Below are positions 13,306-24,583 of a DNA stretch of 64,000 bases, piece after piece. Each line of letters opens with the position of its first letter. The stretch's first letter is position 1. Where the stretch lies: assembly GCA_036571765.1 (NCBI GenBank), contig BROE01000022.1, positions 9,145,575 through 9,209,574 of the forward strand, given 5' to 3'. This DNA comes from Plecoglossus altivelis. Taxonomy: Eukaryota; Chordata; Actinopteri; Osmeriformes; Plecoglossidae. Position numbers and translations under genes: made by a program. Under the pieces are notes generated by a model, which did not search any database, was not told where the DNA came from, and saw only the letters and a program-made list of their open reading frames with translations.

Positions 13306-13504
13306 TTGAATTGAAGGTTCTGTCTCTGCACATGAAGTGGTTTCATGCTGATAAAATTGGAAGAGGTGGTTAAAGGAGAAACTCAAGCCATACTGAGACT
13401 TAGTTCTTAACTTGTCCAGCAACAACTTTGATGCGACCATTTTTTCCCACAATGGTCTGCTACTTTAAGCAGCTTGTATCCAGCAGTGTTATATATTTTA
13501 CTTC

Positions 13505-13625
13505 CTTTGTGGGCTCAGAATAGTTTTAGCGCACAGATTAAGCATTCAGAAGCAGAAGAAGATGTTACCGGTTCGAATCCCCTTGTATGTCACCAGATCA
13601 AGGTATCTACTAAATAAGTAAACTC
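13505..13625 (+). mobile_element. tRNA-derived SINE remnant
   Basis: A near-canonical RNA polymerase III B box, GGTTCGAATCC, lies at 13570-13580. A degenerate A-box-like segment (GGGCTCAGAATAG) lies about 60 bases upstream, which is the layout of a tRNA-derived SINE head rather than a functional tRNA: acceptor-stem pairing is not evident. An A-rich, unrelated-looking tail follows. Family not identified; the boundaries are approximate. Confidence 0.5.
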
Positions 13626-16600
13626 TGCATTTCCAAGTACAAAACAATACATAACCAAAGCAAAAGAGGAAAAGATTGATACCAACACTACATCAATGTT
13701 TAGACCAAACCACTGCATGACAGATGTGAGAGAACAGTTAACAGCTGTGTTTGAGAATGTCATTACATTCAACAACTTCTCACCAAAAGGAGTATGGGGC
13801 AATATTTCTCTTCCCACATCACGGATGGCAAACTTCAATGCTAGACTGCCTCTTCTGCCAGGGGCCAATAATAAGCCTGTCATCTTGATTTAAAGAGCCT
13901 GTGGCTGGATTATAAGAGACACCATCAGATTTATAATAATTCATAAATCTGAAGCAATAAAGTGTGAATCATTATTGATATGAGTGAAAACCTCTTTTCT
14001 CTCAGTATCAGAGCTCAGGGGAGGGAACCCAGTTTAATTGCGGAGGACTAGCTGGTCACACAAAGAGATTTCCACTAACTTTAAGACAGTAATACATTTG
14101 GTAGTGATACACATTTTTTAAATAATGTGATTACACCAGTGAGACTGGTGAATGCAATGAAATTGTGAAATTGTGAGAGAAAAGGATGTTGTCCGCATTG
14201 CGGCCTCACCATACTAAGACTGTCCAGATTTGATCTTGTTAGGAACTGTCATTCTGTCTTCAATCTCTTCCTAGCTCTGGTCATCAAACCCTCCCTAGTA
14301 TACTTGGAGCTCGGAATGATTTTCTATCCCGTTGAGAGAAAATTGTTGTCTCAGAAAAGTGTCTCACATTGGGAAAATTGCCTTTAATTTATAGCATTTT
14401 TCCATAATCACAAATAGCTTTCTGGTGTGGTGTGCCTTTGTTAAGTGGAGATTACATTTTTTCCCACTTTCACTTTCTGTAATTTTATAGATCCAAGCAA
14501 GATGAGTGAGTTTGTTGAAGCAGCCTAGTCCATGTATTAATTCTCAAGTGAGTCATTACCAACAACGACATGTGCAGTGTGAGACCACCAGGGCTCACAA
14601 GAGCTTGGATTTGCCCAAGATCAGAACGTCTATGCACTTTAGGACTAGAGCCCTTAAGCACAACCATTTTTTATTGTTTGAAATCATTGAAATGGCACAA
14701 GCTTTGCTTGGGAAAAACAGCGCATCATCGTTATCTAGCATAAAGGGATGGATATTGACCCCCTTTTTCCCTCCAAAAACAGTCAGACACTTTGCTGCCC
14801 ATCATGTTTACTGTTATGTTTCACAAATCATTGCGTTATCCAAGGTTAAACATTGCACATAAACAGGATTAAAGATAATTCCGTCTAAAAAGAGCCACAA
14901 GGTCACTTAAAAGGTTGCTGTTTCTATGAGGCACAAGATGACATTCACAGATGTTGTGTTACCTTTGGCGTGTATAGTTCTTTGTATATCCCAAACCACT
15001 TCAGAGATATATCCAGACAGAGAATACTAACTTGATAGACCTCTACTTATCTTATGAGATTTGTTAGAGCTAGCAACAACAACGTCTGAGTGGTGGGACT
15101 TGCAAACAGAGTTCTAGAGGCAGTTTGTTTGTAGTACTGCATCCATTGGGAAGATATTATCTGAATTAATTTGTATGAAAGGATATGACAACTCTGAGGC
15201 AACTCTAACTCTGCTTCATCTTTTGTTTGTTTGTTTGAGGTACAACTTTGTTCCCAGTAACCTTTGAAATGCAAGTAGACTTTTTCACATATTTCATTAA
15301 TTATTATGTTATTCTTTTTGAGGCATACGAACAGTATAAACAAACAAAAAAAGTTGTACCAATTTATGTGACAGGCACACATGAATTGTGTGACAGGCAG
15401 GTACGTTTCACAAATGGTTGTTACCAATGGGTTGAATGATCAATGTTTCTTAATCACGTCAGGACTGAAGACAACCAACAAACCGTCTTCATCCTAACAC
15501 GCATGCATCTTCACATGTCTTAGATCAAGTAATCTTTGGTAACAAACAGTAGGACAATCAACTGTATTTCATTGTTGTTTTTTCCAGCATTGCGATATAC
15601 CGTATTGCCTGTGGAATAGATTTGCAAATCATGTGTAATAGCACCAACTACGTGATTGTGAACGCTACATTTCATTCTCTGGTAATCACTGTAGAGAATA
15701 AACCATCTTGCACCCAGTTTTTTTGTTTATTTCATGCTCCAGTTGATTTTTAATTCTAGAGGTGCAGAGGGATGCACTTATCAAGCAAACAGACAATTGC
15801 TACACATGCTGATGAGATTCCACAGTACAATGAGACAAAGAAAACAAACCAAAACATAATCTTCACTGTTGCTTTGTGAACAATGTCTCTACTGAATCGT
15901 TGTGTCAAATTGTTTAATAGTGCAATACACACGGCAACCTTTCCCTCATGTTTTAAGGAATGTTATGTCACTATGTTGACCCAAAGTTGAATACAAAATT
16001 CAAGTTCAGGTTACTTCAGGTGTAAAACGTACATGCATGAACTACACATTTTTAATTCAGCCATATTTGAGTTGAATATTTGGCACAGTTGTCCCTTTGC
16101 ATTATTTCCTCAGGCATATCCACATTTATAAGTGATTAACAAGGATAAAATAAACGTGTTCATTATTCCTAATACAATTATTTTGGAAATGTCAAAATGT
16201 TTATCCGCACTCTCGTGTTTCCTGATTTGACCTTCATTCCTAAGCTCTTGGTAACAAGAAGCTCAAGGGAGGAAACCATAGTGATGAAGCCTCATGCAAC
16301 CATAGTACGCATGCGCTCACATTAGCCTTGATTTGTCAGACCACCAAAACCATTTTTGGGATCCACGTGAGCTTCTTAAAAGTAAGAGGATCCGTCAGTA
16401 TTGGCAAGGGGAGGTTTTATTGCTGTACACATTGTCTTTTTTAGCATAATCATTGTGTGTCTTACCAAATCACATGGTGATTTTGTTGTATCTTACTGTA
16501 CTTTAATTTTGGCACAAATTCTTTCCAACGCTGAATCGACTTCTGGTGGATCCTTTGGGTTTTGAGGAAAAGAAGGGGAAAAACAGGAAATGAAAGTAGT

Positions 16601-19600
16601 TGAATAGAAGCAGAAATGTTTAGCAATGATTAGTAGTTGGTACAATTGAAGTAGTTTCCATTGGCTTCTGAATGTGGATTTGGCAATGTAAACAAGACTG
16701 TGACAGAGCGTGCTAATCCCTCCCATCACATACTGACTCCATCAGTATGAATGGGTCAATGATTGACTGTGATTCAGACTGTTCCGGCATGGGAGAGAAT
16801 GAATAGATGCCAATCACATGTTGCCATTTTGTAAGCAGAGCTGCCCAGCTGTGAGTGTGTGCAGTTAAAAGCCTGATTCAAATCAACTGCAGGATGCAAT
16901 TGCATAGAATCGCTTTAGAATGGATGCACGTCATTGACTGCTTTAGACTTCACTGGGTTGGACTGATTTTGAAATGGTTTACAGTCCTGAACTGCCGTGT
17001 TAAATGTTATGGTGCTTAAAAACGCTGTCCAGTGATCACTGGAGAGAACGGAGGGGAGGAGAGAGGATGTTCATTTTCAAGTCTCATCTGTTTTAAGTCT
17101 GTGCAAGTCCAACAACCTGACAACCCGAGAACATACAGTAACTGCAAGTTAACTCACTTTGAACATTGCTATCCTCTAACACTGCTAAAAGCCTTGCAAC
17201 ATACGCTCTGTAGGTCGACCGCACTGTGTCAATTCGTTTTCTACATAATCTCATTCTATCACAGAGGATTTCACCTGACCCATTTTTTCAAGGACTACAA
17301 TTTGCCTCTGTCCTTGCTCAGCACAGCCTTTGTCATTATGGTCTTGCTTTTCAGAAGAAGCCATCCCAATGTAATGGTATTCGTTAAGCGCAACGGGGAA
17401 ATATTTTATCTGCAGGGATTGTTGTGCCCTTGAGCGTGCTCATGGCGATTCAACCTTTCCAACATTTTGTTTGAAGAGAATGTTTTGAAATGGTGGGCAT
17501 CGGCCACTAAGCTTTGCTAATTGAAATATACCCACTTGTATGTATTTAAAACTATACCTCTTTTACACAAAGTAGACCAGTTGCTGCAGCAGTCCTTCAG
17601 CCTGAATATATTAATGTTCACTTTTGTAAGTCACCAATTTGAACATGTGAATCAAATTATATATGGAATTTAAAACAGTTGACTGTGTTATTGCACCTCA
17701 CAGAGCAATAGAGAAACAGACAAAAAGTAAAGATAAACTATCGGTGGAATTCTCCTTTCCTCGAACAAATGTTTGTTGTGGGGGGAGGGGTGGGGGGGGA
17801 GCGACGGGGGAGAGATCACAGGGTCACTGCTGCTGTTTCTCAGCCCCACACTCAGGAGCCAGCAGCTTTCACATGTTTGCCCTTGTGTGGGTAATGCTAT
17901 TTTCTTCCCTCCTGCAGCCTCGTTTGTCCTTCTTATCCTAGGTGGTCAGGTCACAGTTTCTGGTGCTGAGGTCTGTATCTCCTGGGAATGTTTCAAATGA
18001 CCTGGTCAGTAAAGAGACTCTGAGACCGTGGAGCATGACTTGACTAAGGGATGTTTGCCAAGTCCAGCACCCTTACCCTTGAACCCCCAACCTCTTCAAC
18101 TAATTCCTTCAATTTTTAGTGCACACCATAGGAGCCTGGGTGGAGGACTGGGTAACACATTTTATGGAGTAGTCAGAAATGTACAAGCTGCTGCTATTTA
18201 TCTCCTGATGATCCAGATCAACAGTCCTTTAGATGAACTTACACTGCGGTTTTTGGAACATCTGATTTACAGCACTGGATCCGAAGTTTACGTACCAACA
18301 GCTTTACTCCTTTCGACCTTCTAAATAGTTTGCACCTATTGTAGGTGTCTTTTAAGAACCATTTCCAGTTTCAAGTTGCACCGTTCTTTGGGAGTAGAGA
18401 TTAATCAAAGGGAAAACCTCACCCCATGCTTAAAACCATCACAAGTCATCTGGGTCAGTTTACCATGTATTTTGCCATCCACAATGTCTTATGTAAACCC
18501 ACTGGCTTGAGATGTGTTTTCACCCTGGTCTTCACTTTGACATAAGGTTGCATTGGAATTGCAATTTGTTTTGCAAATGACAAATGTTACAGGCATCAGT
18601 GCTGTATAAGATTAATGACGACTGCAATTCCCCTGCCTTATGAATTAGGATTGTCTTGCATTGCTGTCTGGGTGAGAGATGATTGGTCCAACTTCCCTGC
18701 TAAAGAGTGTCGACAGCACAACAAAATCACCAAGATGACCACTTAAATTGTGTGGTCATCATCATCTAAAATATTATTAGTGACATAAACACAGTATACA
18801 GTCAGTACTCACTGCAATAAGCTTTTGCTGTCAAAATGACACAAACAGCAAAGGCGGACCATCATTTCTCTGCAAAGTACAACATAATTGATTTGTGTCT
18901 TTTAACATTGACATTGAAAGTGTCATAATTTACATTATACAAAATGTAATACTGACATAAAGGTTTTGTCAATTTAAAAATATATTTATATATCCTCCAA
19001 TAATGTCTTCTGTTAGTCTGCTTCAGGAGACAAACATATATGTTGCTGGGAAACAACTAGATAAAAGGATCAGGGGAGAGAATTTAGTAAACTTTCAGAT
19101 TACAAAACATGAACCGGTGCTAATAATCCATTTACCAAACAGCCTCAATTGGCTCCGAAGTATCTACTTGGTATTGCAAACACCATTCGAAATCTTCCTG
19201 TTTTGTCGGAATCATGCTGATAATGTGTGACATTTACACGAATAATGCCATTTGTTACGTATGTCACTTCCATTTCACTTACATCTTTTACCTAAGTTGA
19301 TTTTCTTGGTGCTGCTATCCATTCCTGAATTTGACCATTAAATTTAAAGCTTGTAAAATGTAACTAGTTTCAGTCTTACAGTTTAAGCAAAAGCCTTGGT
19401 TATCCAATATGACCTCATTTTCTCACTCTTTTGTCTCCTTTTACATTGCCTTGTCTGAAAACCCTCCATCCTTTCTGTTCTTACCATGCCATCTAAGTCC
19501 TTCCTGAAGCTACCCGTAATAGATGAGCTGAAAAGAAGAATGAGAAACTTCAGCTTTGGGACTGGTACATATCACATTACCGACGTTTATTGTGGCATTT

Positions 19601-20589
19601 CTCTCCCATTCTCGGTAAGAACTGTAATTGGAAATAACCAAGTACAGCCTGGGGGGAATGTACAGTATGGTAACAAAATATACGTGATCTTATGAAGGCA
19701 TAGAGATGTTTCTCAACTCACTTGTCATACAGTAAGACTTCATCATGAGGATAATTGTCTGTCTACATCACAAGGAAATCCCTCAGTTTTGACCAGAAAG
19801 GCTTTTCACCACACTCACCAGATCTTCAAACATAAATTATTCAATTTGATCTGATTTACGATGCAACCTGTCTCTCAGTTTTAGGAATCATGCAAAGGCA
19901 ATATATTTCTTCTTTTTGTTCTTGACCCTATATTCACACTGCAAAACAGGAAGTCACACTCTCCTTTGATACAACTTTAGTTTTTCTCATGCACATCCAG
20001 CTTGGAGTGTCAAAGCTAAGCTAAGCTTAAACGAAGTGGAGAAACATCAGTTGAATTACTCATACAGAACAACTTGACAGAGATGCCTCAAACTGACGTC
20101 TAGAAAACTGTAGATGTGTGACACCTATAATTGTGATCACAAACATTTTGAGTGGCAGGTGTTTCATTTCAAATTCTCAGGCTGGCAGTAGGATCATGGT
20201 AACAGAACTACTGGTAGACATCTACTCTCCAGTGGGGACAGATGTTCAGGCCAGAGTTGGCACTTGGGAGACAAACATTATCATTCATAACTTAGACACC
20301 TGCTCTGTTTAGTTGGATTTCTGGAGTAAAGACCAACACAAGCAGACAATGGGCTTGTGTCCTTGTGACTCATCTAACCTCTGACTGCATTTACTGGTTT
20401 TAAGAGTAGAGATTACAAGACCTTGGTCAGAAAAGAAGCTGCACAACACATTCATCACAATCAGCCTACCTAGCTATACTAAGCACACTCCTCACCTGAA
20501 AATCACAGGCTTTTGACACCGGGTCCAAATGACTGAACACAGAGCTACTCCTAGAGAAAATTGCCCGTACCCTGGTCAACTCATCAGAC
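13626..20589. other. Gene-free stretch
   Basis: No supported coding sequence. It contains a small perfect inverted repeat CACCAGT/ACTGGTG at about 14135-14151, a short run of tandem TGAAATTG units just after it, the G-quadruplex motif at 17780-17810, and a 9-bp perfect inverted repeat with a 9-base spacer (18734-18742 and 18752-18760). A frame at 19486-19695 ends near a fair donor site (GGTAAGAAC) but lacks a convincing acceptor. Confidence 0.55.
17780..17810 (+). other. G-quadruplex motif
   Basis: Four G-runs of 6, 4, 8 and 5 residues separated by loops of 1, 1 and 6 bases. This comfortably meets the usual four-run criterion with very short loops, so the plus strand should form a stable quadruplex. 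No promoter or gene is visible beside it. Confidence 0.85.
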
Positions 20590-20820
20590 AGTCCAAAGAA
20601 AGCAATATTTCTAAGAACGAGCTCTGCTCTCATCCATTAGGCCTGCAGTCCCACTCACATTGAAATCCTTAATAGCCTCCTGCTTGGGACAGGTGCTCTG
20701 CAAATTGCTTCCTCTAAATGATTAACGAGCCAAGCCACATCCTTGAGCTCAGAGTGAGGTCTGGAGCTGACGACTAGCAGGAAGCTGGAGGTTTATGACT
20801 GGCGCGATCACACTGGTGAA
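20590..20820. promoter_or_regulatory. Candidate conserved non-coding island
   Basis: About 230 bases of repeat-free sequence around CTCATCCATTAGGCC and AAATGATTAACGAGCC, with both homeodomain-type TAAT/ATTA cores and moderate GC. Inferred enhancer texture only; no conservation evidence is available here. Confidence 0.2.
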
Positions 20821-21514
20821 GATCTTCTATATTGAAGTCAATCTATATTGAATTGATTGTATTGGCACTGATGGCGAATCTATAAATTCAGAACCAAATG
20901 AATTGTTAAAGCACTGTACATGAACTGACCATAGCCAAATAGTTTTGTTCCCAGAAGGGTGAAGTCGATTTGTGGAATCAATGACTTTTGTGAAAGCAAA
21001 CTTTAGCACCGTCAGATCTCTAGTAGCTCCAATTCCTAAAATCCCTTCTCAAAAATTTTCCGTTCATTCACGGTTGGTCACTGTATATTCAACTCCCACA
21101 TTATTTACAGATCCAGGAAGTGTGTTGTTAATTTCTTAAATGTGCAATTTTGGCAATTTTTCAAAGCCATTTTTAATTCATTTTCAGTCTCAGTGTATTT
21201 ACATCATGTCATTGGTTTGTAATCAATGCAACCATTTCAGTTATGTAATAAATAACTCTCAAAAACTTAAGCAGCAGAAAATCTTGATCACCTTGAAGTT
21301 TTAGGAATATGTTTCGCTTCCGTATTCTAGTCACACTGTTTTCAGAAAAAAATTGCATGCGACAGGAAAACAAACAAATGCCATACTCCAACTCCACATC
21401 ATCTAATAGGTTTCAAATGAGACTCAAGATTACAGTGGCAACCAGAGCGAAAAACAAATCAGCCATTCTGCAAACAAAAAGGCGCAAAAAGACAGACTGC
21501 AGCTCTCAGGATGG

Positions 21515-21546
21515 TTTATTTATTTATTCATTCATTCATTTCATTT
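21515..21546. repeat. (TTTA)n(TTCA)n microsatellite
   Basis: Compound tetranucleotide tract, about three TTTA units followed by four TTCA units. Confidence 0.85.
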
Positions 21547-21639
21547 TAAAGAACACCACAAGCATAATTATCCTGCTTACTATGTAAGTATATGGGAATA
21601 AATACATTGTTAGGAACACATGTCTGTGTACTGTATTTG

Positions 21640-22030
21640 GGAACTCGTGCAGTGCTTTCCCCTCTGGTGTCTCACATCCTGAGCTGGAGTGAGAGGCATT
21701 TACCTTGTCCTTGGGCGTTAATTAGAGCATAATGAGAGCCAGCCATGCCAGTTCTTATCATCTCCTCTGGTAGAGAAACCCTCAGGAAACTCACATGGCC
21801 TACCTGTGTCTGGAAGGGAAGTTTCTGAGATTAAGTTTCCACACTGTGAATCTCATCAGACGTTGAGATAAAACACATTCCAGCCCTCTCAGCAGGAAGT
21901 TTGGAGTCTGTAATAACATTTCTTAGCCCTGCCATACTTTCTATTATCGGCCCTTTTCTTGTTATTTGCATCCGTGTTAAGAATCCCTCTGGCAATTTTT
22001 CTGTGGCTTGAATGACCATCTGCTCCACAG
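21640..22030. promoter_or_regulatory. Candidate conserved non-coding island with octamer
   Basis: Repeat-free block holding a GTTAATTAG homeodomain-type core at 21718-21726 and a perfect POU octamer ATTTGCAT at 21964-21971, in moderate-GC surroundings. Such octamer plus homeodomain clusters are common in neural and pluripotency enhancers of vertebrates. Function and constraint are inferred, not shown. Confidence 0.25.
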
Positions 22031-22252
22031 TACTTATTATTTTAGTATTTAGTTATTGAACTAAAACGTACAGTATGGCACAATAATTTACATAATAAAA
22101 TGTAAATGTTTTGGGGGACTTCAATATATCAATGATACCCCTTGATCTAATGTAAAAGGGGTTAACTAAACAGTGAATTAAGTTGAACTAAATGTCCTGG
22201 GATTGTTTTTATTTGACTGAAAGGGTTACATCAGAGCAAGAATGGTCAAAGT

Positions 22253-22340
22253 AGAGTTAGGGTTAGGATATTGGATGTAGAGTTAGAGTTAGGATGTCAT
22301 GGAATTAAGGTTGAAAGGTAGAGTAAGGGTAAGTAGAAAG
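22253..22340 (+). repeat. Degenerate telomere-like repeat
   Basis: Short interspersed TTAGGG, TTAGAG and TTAGGA units within about 90 bases, with only one directly adjacent pair (GTTAGGGTTAGG). Too short and decayed to be a telomere relic with confidence; it may be a simple GTTAGG-type repeat. Confidence 0.35.
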
Positions 22341-23913
22341 AAAAGCAGAAGCTGAGAGGAATCTCAGGAGACAAAGAATGCAGAAAACATAGCAACACAT
22401 GACCTTTGAAATCTTACACCATGAATCTGTAAGAACAACTAATCAGACCACATCTTGAGTCTTATTCGTCAACATAATGGCTATTAAAGCAACAGTAAGT
22501 CACACCATGAGGTGTGAGATCTAACAAGCAAAGACTACCAACAGCAACTCGTGAGAGGTGGGGGGTAAGCGTCCACACCTACAGAAACAACAGGTCACAT
22601 TTCCCGATTGTGAGAAAAGAACCAGATGCATTGTTGGACTTCTTTCCCTGCTAATCGAACTTTAACCACCTGTACCCCTTTTGGTATGTTTATTGATTCT
22701 GGCAAGAAACCAAATGTGATTGTTTTTGGAACAAGTGAAAGACAGCAAACCATCAACACACTTCGATTTACAGGCTTGTGTGTATTCTAAACCGTCTTGA
22801 CATTTTCCTCAAAAGGCCTTTGAGATCCATTGAGCTGCCAGTCATCTACTTCCATGTTTGTTCTCCTAGTCTTTGGCATGGCTCAGAGCTGGGTCCGTGG
22901 AGTCTGTGAACATCAAAGAATCGTCTGGTACTCAGTCTGTTGATCAACCCGCACAGTGCCAGGACTGCACATGAACACAACATGGAAGCCAGAGACCAGA
23001 CTGGTAAAGGTACATTGAGCTGTTACTGATGTCACAGGCTTTGTAAAACTGGCAGGCAGGTGAGAAGTCAGAGTGAGGACACATCTGAAAGGTGACACTT
23101 CACAAAAAGCCTCTTAAATTGAAGCTAAATTGTACTTTGGAGTTGGAGGAAAGTTTTTCCCACTGGACCATTGTTCAGATCAGTTCTGTGTTTGGTAGAA
23201 GCTCTAAAGCAACCAGCTGATTTAATTGCGTGAAGGTCAGGAGACAGGATTTATAGCTGAACAGAGAAAACATTACAGCCTATACGTGTTTGTTGTTCAA
23301 TCAGCCGAATACTACATCATGCAAGTGACAGCCGCAGTATTTCAGGAAGTCTCCTCGTATGGGGACAGGGCTGCCAATGGGGTTTAATGGGGCTAATTTC
23401 CTCTCCGGTACCCAAAATCATACCGACAAGTACAGGGGTCTGTTGGGCCCTGTATGACCCCTTACACCCCCCCCCCAAGCAACACGTCAGAATGCACTCA
23501 TTTTATGTATTATGCAAACCTGCATGGGGCATGGGCATAACAGGAATGAGCATCACAGGCACTGCAATAGTTTGCAGGGGAAGGTTTGTTTACAAACGTG
23601 GGTAGAACAGCTTTTATTTAATGAACTGAGGATCCGGATGTTAGTATCATGTTCTTGATGAAAGGTGGGGGAGACAGATTTGCTGTTGTTGTGTACCCAA
23701 GCATAATTAAAGAGGGAATATACACTGTATGTGTGAGTGAGCAAAAAGACTGCATGCATGAACAAATTATGTGCAATAGGTGATCAAGTGATTGTGATGA
23801 AAATAAGCATATAAGAAATCCCTAACTTCTCCCACAACAGTTTGCTTTGAATGGTACTGTGAGGTAACACAGTTTCATGCACACTTGTGTACAAAAGGGA
23901 GAGAACATGAGAG

Positions 23914-23920
<7 letters not shown>

Positions 23921-23944
<24 letters not shown>
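23921..23944. repeat. (GA)12 microsatellite
   Basis: Twelve uninterrupted GA units, preceded by about 12 bases of imperfect GAGAAAGAAA. Likely polymorphic. Confidence 0.9.
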
Positions 23945-23948
<4 letters not shown>

Positions 23949-24534
23949 AAAATTGGTGGAAAGAGAATGGGAGTAGGGGGATGCTGAGAGAGCAATTTGA
24001 AAGATGAATTCCCCCATAAGTCCATGAATCCAACACCTGCAGATCCCTGGTGTGTAAAATCTAGCCAGTCTTGCAACTTTATAAGCAGGATTTCCTTTGT
24101 AATACATCACTCAATCCATGCAGGGTTATTACAAAATATGCTGCAGCATGTGATACCAGGGGGAAAGTTCTGAACTCCAAGAGTTTTATCTGTTCCTGAA
24201 AATACAGATGGAAGATGATCTGCCTTTCATTGACATTATGAATAAAGTACACATGCATGTTGTTGAGCAAACAAACACAGAACATACGGGTATCTTTCAT
24301 TTGGAATAATGGTCATATGTCATTATTTATGTTGTGGACTCAATTATCACCCTTAAGCTTATTACTGATATACAGTCAGTGTGTTTATTTCTCTATGAAC
24401 AGTTGTTTGAGTTTTTTGAAATACAACAGGGCTGTAAAATCAAATGACTTTGAAATCCAATGTTGACCCTGATCTGTTAGAACTTATATGAACTAGTTTT
24501 GACTCACAAGCCAACTGATACTGCAGTATTGCTG

Positions 24535-24583
24535 ACTGAGTATTGTAACTCAGTTTCACCTTTAAAATGATACAAAGGTGAAA
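24535..24583. other. Two overlapping perfect inverted repeats
   Basis: The first repeat is ACTGAGT/ACTCAGT (24535-24541 and 24548-24554, 6-base spacer). The second, overlapping it by one base, is TTTCACCTTT/AAAGGTGAAA (24554-24563 and 24574-24583, 10-base spacer). Two perfect arms back to back within 49 bases is unusual. No gene adjoins them. Confidence 0.7.

Larger units (their letters stand above)
8601..13504. other. Gene-free stretch
   Basis: The longest open frame of the window lies here on the minus strand (10223-10768, 181 codons). It has a hydrophobic run but no recognisable domain, and it crosses a (CAA)n-rich tract near 10447-10470, so it is probably chance. A segment at about 9780-9880 combines TAATCCCC (OTX/PITX-like core) with AGCTTTGCAT and TAAT cores and could be a small enhancer. 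A GC-rich patch at 10840-10990 is unremarkable. A GA-rich tract covers 13273-13305. Confidence 0.55.

Noticed and set aside
13561..13590. Functional tRNA gene at the B box
   Set aside because: No acceptor-stem pairing or anticodon arm around the B box; the layout fits a SINE head.
19486..19695. Possible small exon ending at a GGTAAGAAC donor
   Set aside because: The upstream acceptor is poor, the frame runs on past the donor, and the peptide is not recognisable.
22253..22340. Interstitial telomere relic
   Set aside because: Only one pair of adjacent TTAGG-type units; too short and mixed to support a chromosome-fusion scar.
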